Part shown: positions 60,681 through 64,000 of the stretch, in pieces | Numbering within the stretch: position 1 is the first letter of the stretch | How the letters are laid out: each line of letters opens with the position of its first letter | Assembly (NCBI GenBank): GCA_963675035.1 | Contig: OY776117.1 | Coordinates: 67,237,754 to 67,301,753, forward strand | From: Allygus modestus | Lineage: Eukaryota > Arthropoda > Insecta > Hemiptera > Cicadellidae | Reading direction: 5' to 3' | DNA length: 64,000 nucleotides | Translations under genes and position numbers: made by a program | Notes under the pieces: generated by a model | What the model saw: the letters and a program-made list of their open reading frames with translations, nothing else | The model's database searches: none | Told to the model about the DNA's origin: nothing

Positions 60681-61960
60681 TTTTTGTGTAGCTATTATAA
60701 AGAACTAAGTTTTAGGGATTTCCAATTGGTAAGTAAAAGTGGTAAGATTATTCAAGGACTCTCCCGTGTAGCCAACAACTTTTGCGACTAATGCAGTTTT
60801 GAGGTATAACATGGATCCTTGGATTCTCCACAAGTCTTTTACTTACGAACCATACCCCAAATTCATTCGTGTAAGCAAATTTTGCAGGATCATAACATAT
60901 TAAAATTTCATAGCATTAATAATTTGGAAACATTATTATTTATTAAGAGATATAAAAATCAATTCATCAATGTTAAGAAATCAAGTTGTAGATAAAATAT
61001 TTATGCAAAAAAATTAATAAACTAAATTGGAGTTCATAAAATATCAAATTAATACAAATGTGTCCTCATTGTGTGATTTATTATTTAATACGATTTTATA
61101 TACAACTTATTTAATTTAAAATAGATATTTTATTGATTACAATAGTACTTGTTTTTATAAAAAGGTCTGTCATAAAATGGGATGTAAATAAAAAGGTCTT
61201 ACAACACTTCAAAATATACTAACTCTAAACCGTAACAGTAAATATATTTTGAAGTATTGTAAGATGTTTTTATATACATCCTGTTTTTGAAATACATAGC
61301 TCGACCATGGAGTTAACGCTTGTTTACTTAATTTTGGTCAAATTTAAAGTAATAAAGGAAATACTGTTTTATATTTAGATCAGTGTTTAACTTCCACAAA
61401 TCAAAATTAAAGATGGGACTACTTCCGTTACTATCAAATTACTAAATATGTTCAACCTAAAAAAAATGTTTCCTTTTTTACCATGAGTAGCAATATTGAT
61501 CAGTAAAAAAGAGATAACGTAAATTTGTAAGAGAGAGAGTAAAAGCTAATACCTGAATGGCAAGATGAAAAGTGGGTATCACAGAATAAAATGGGATCCA
61601 GGAACATGTCCATTTGGGCACTATCTTCTTTACACTCCGTTTCGCCTTTTCAATTCTTTACCTGTAATTTCCTTGAAGCACAATGGTAGCTAAAATATGT
61701 GTTTCGGAAGATATTCTATTGTAATTCAGAACACACTTCTTATCACTTACAAGGGGAAATAAAGAATATTATATATTACAAAATAAATGATTTTAAATAC
61801 TTAGTCATCTATTTTGGACGATCAATGGTCATTAAAATTAGCGTGGAATAGAAAACGACTAGAAATGTTAAATTAGTCATCTGACCAAAAATGACAATGA
61901 TTATAGTGCATAGTTAATATAAAATGAGCAGGAGCAACTGAAGTTTAAAAAAAATGTTAC
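60681..61960. other. Right flank beyond the inverted duplication, non-coding
   Basis: Single-copy within the window as far as I can see. AT-rich with no convincing frame or RNA gene, apart from the hairpin element at 61175-61292. Confidence 0.45.
61175..61292. mobile_element. Short hairpin (foldback MITE)
   Basis: ggatgtaaataaaaaggtct ... acttcaaaatata pairs with its inverted copy tatattttgaagt ... acatcc around a 30-base loop near 61230. About 47 bp per arm with a few mismatches. No target duplication visible. Confidence 0.55.
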
Positions 61961-61979
61961 TTAGTTTTAGCGGATTTCC

Positions 61980-62222
61980 CCTATAGGGAAGAAGCTATTA
62001 CCGTATTCGGCATGGTAAGACCTAGGCCCGGGACCATGATAACTTTTCGTTTTGAGGTCCCCAGATGAGACAAACACAATTCTTTCAAAACTATACATAT
62101 ACATAAATAAAGTATACATACATATAATATATTCTTATGAAACTTGGTAAGCGGCTTTATGTGGTATTATGACTTATATGCATTGGAAATTCGCTGAATA
62201 TGCAGGTTTGATGCGACGGGTA
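61980..62222 (+). mobile_element. Microsatellite-bearing element, copy 6 (internal deletion)
   Basis: The 5' block GCGGATTTCCCCTATAGGG with ggcccgggaccatgataact joins, after a short tacatatacataaa stretch, straight to the 3' terminal block attggaaattcgctgaatat ... gatgcgacgggta. Both ends survive but about 740 bp of interior is gone, defining the minimal termini of the family. Confidence 0.7.
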
Positions 62223-63832
62223 TATCTGCTTTAAGTATGTATAAAATACCTTGTGAAATTGTTTATATTAATAAATAAATTTTATTTTCCTTACAATCGT
62301 GGGACTTATATTAATTAGAACTGTTGGCTGCAGAAGTGTATGAACACGTGGTTCCATTCACGTGATAACGTACACTTTTCAATTTCGTTGTTGGGTGACA
62401 CGCATGGTTAGAATATTGTCAGTGTAATAATTTTCTTCTTACTTTGACTTACTTACCGTAATAAATGACAGGGCAAAGGCCATTAATCATATTGTTTTGT
62501 GTTCCATTAACAAAGACCAAAAAGTTCACAAACTTAGCGGTCTTAACTGAAGATTGTTTGAAGCTTTAAGATGCATTAAATGACTTAAAAGATGAATAAA
62601 ACTTTTATAATTTAATGTTTATATCCTTCGTGATTCACCAGCTCAAACTGTACAGATCTTGTTAAAAAAATATGGTCAAATGAATTTTTTAATACGTCGC
62701 ATGGTAAACTACCTAATGTGATGTAATTTCATATATTAAAAATTGCTTGCCGTGAGTATAAATGGCTATAAATAATCAGTCATCTCATGTTATTTTAATG
62801 TGAATTATTGCATTATTTATCGATAGTTTATTTTCAGCAACGCTCTTTATGTTGTTGTTTTTTAAATTTACGTTTTAATTTGCACTCACTAAATATAAAA
62901 AGTAACATTTTTAATTTGCATGAATTAAATTTAATAAAGAATCCATATTTTTTCACTCAATTATAATTGAAGGCTTTGTGCAGCCTCATCGTTCTTGATT
63001 ACATTAATGTTACATTTGTAACTGAACAAGCGACAATGACAAAGTTAAATTACCTTTCTTAAGTGGGAAACATTCTTCCGCTGGGAGAATAAACAAATAC
63101 CTGGGTCTAGGAGTTACTATTATTTCACGTAATTAAATACTATTCGTACTTTTAGTATGATTTTAGCTATTTCATTATTCATTTGTAAATACTTAATGAT
63201 CATAAGTAATATTACTTCTTATTTTTCCGTGGATTTATTTGGCTATTATCATTTTGAGTTAATACCCAATTTTGACTAATGAGGCGTTTAAAGAAAGATA
63301 TTTCCATTTAAATGATAGGAAAGAATTTTTTTTTCCTTGGCCTCAGGGCCATTCCCCTCAAACGTCTGATTTTATCACGATAGCAAAACTAATTAATTAT
63401 TTTATGTCACATACGTTTATCTAAATTAATTTAATTTAAATAAAAACCTCTTCCCAAACTACCATAAAAGGAAGTGCTTTTATCTGTAGTCGCATATATT
63501 TCTTTTTAATGCAATTAAACCAATACATTCTTAACCAATATGCCTGAAATTTTGAATGAATGGAGTTCGGATATATATATGGACTCGGATAGGCCTATGC
63601 ACGTTTAACAAAACTTTCAGGGCTCCGCCATAAAGGTCCTCAAAGTTTCTACGTAATCCATATGGTATTTTCTGTTATTCGATCAAATATTAAACGTAAT
63701 CAGATATCCATAAATCGAAATAGTCCAAAGGTAACCACAGAATATACATCCAATTTATTCCTCGGGTTTAGCCGGAAACTTAAGCTAGTAAGAAATATTT
63801 CTTTACACAACCCGTGCTGTGTTTACAATTTA
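62223..63832. other. Right flank, non-coding
   Basis: A segment at 62490-62535 (gttccattaacaaagaccaa, ttcacaaacttagc) matches 21305-21350 in reverse complement, so another piece of the repeated backbone lies outside the arm. A hairpin-like gggctccgcc occurs near 63620. No gene seen. Confidence 0.4.
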
Positions 63833-64000
63833 GCGAATTTTCCCCATAGGGAAGAATCTTTCGGTTCTTGATGCAGCAAACCTGCGTACTCAGTCCTAAT
63901 GTTTTTCTTATAGAGAATATTAAAATGTCATAGCTCGCTTATTTATGAATATGCTTTGGTGAAAGTTAATAAGTGGCTTCAGGACACAGTGAAGTACCAT
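63833..64000 (+). mobile_element. Microsatellite-bearing element, copy 7 (runs off the edge)
   Basis: The 5' block GCGAATTTTCCCCATAGGGA is joined directly to an internal unit (gcagcaaacctgcgtactca, then atgtttttcttatagagaat), so the microsatellite section is deleted. It continues past the window end. Confidence 0.6.

Overview
This window is nuclear DNA of an arthropod, most likely an insect. It is AT-rich and gene-poor, crowded with transposable elements and microsatellites. It carries a Maverick/Polinton transposon, Helitrons, a non-LTR retrotransposon fragment, a short interstitial TTAGG array and exons resembling insect gustatory receptors. I cannot name the species. No complete host gene is visible; every long open frame belongs to the Polinton.

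The backbone is a very large imperfect inverted duplication. The left arm (about 188-32205) reappears in reverse complement as the right arm (about 34497-60595), around a 2.3 kb transposon-filled spacer. The arms are nearly identical where they align, but they differ by whole insertions and deletions. The left arm alone has a 1 kb microsatellite-bearing element (1477-2469), a foldback MITE (2564-3451), a nested pile of elements (3999-12558), about 8.4 kb at 14450-22850 and about 0.4 kb near 30150-30568. The right arm alone has the Polinton (37670-49757) and about 1 kb near 57229-58230. Within the left arm there is an older, more diverged tandem duplication: unit 1 runs from about 780 to 19745 and unit 2 from about 22880 to 32300. 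Each unit carries a gustatory-receptor-like exon, so the backbone may be the remains of a chemoreceptor cluster.

The Polinton is 12,088 bp long. It has 258-bp terminal inverted repeats that begin AG and end CT, a 6-bp target duplication (aacaag), and the empty target site preserved in the other arm at 28626-28631. In order it holds: a long non-coding leader with a TATA box and tandem repeats; protein-primed DNA polymerase B; a packaging ATPase on the opposite strand; a phospholipase-A2-like protein; an adenain-like cysteine protease; a minor capsid protein; a tiny acid-free basic ORF; a probable major capsid protein; a DUF8207-type protein; a repetitive fibre-like protein; and a chromodomain integrase. 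The polymerase, phospholipase and protease each contain one in-frame stop codon. The minor capsid gene and the integrase each contain one frameshift, and the integrase probably also lost its start codon. The ATPase, major capsid, DUF8207 and fibre frames are open. Most genes begin directly after an A-rich TAAAA-type stretch with almost no leader.

The rest is mobile-element sediment. It includes at least seven copies of an unnamed family that has no terminal inverted repeats but always a central TA/TG microsatellite, several Helitrons ending in a hairpin plus CTAG, foldback elements, and an unassigned roughly 7.5 kb insertion with clustered subterminal repeats.
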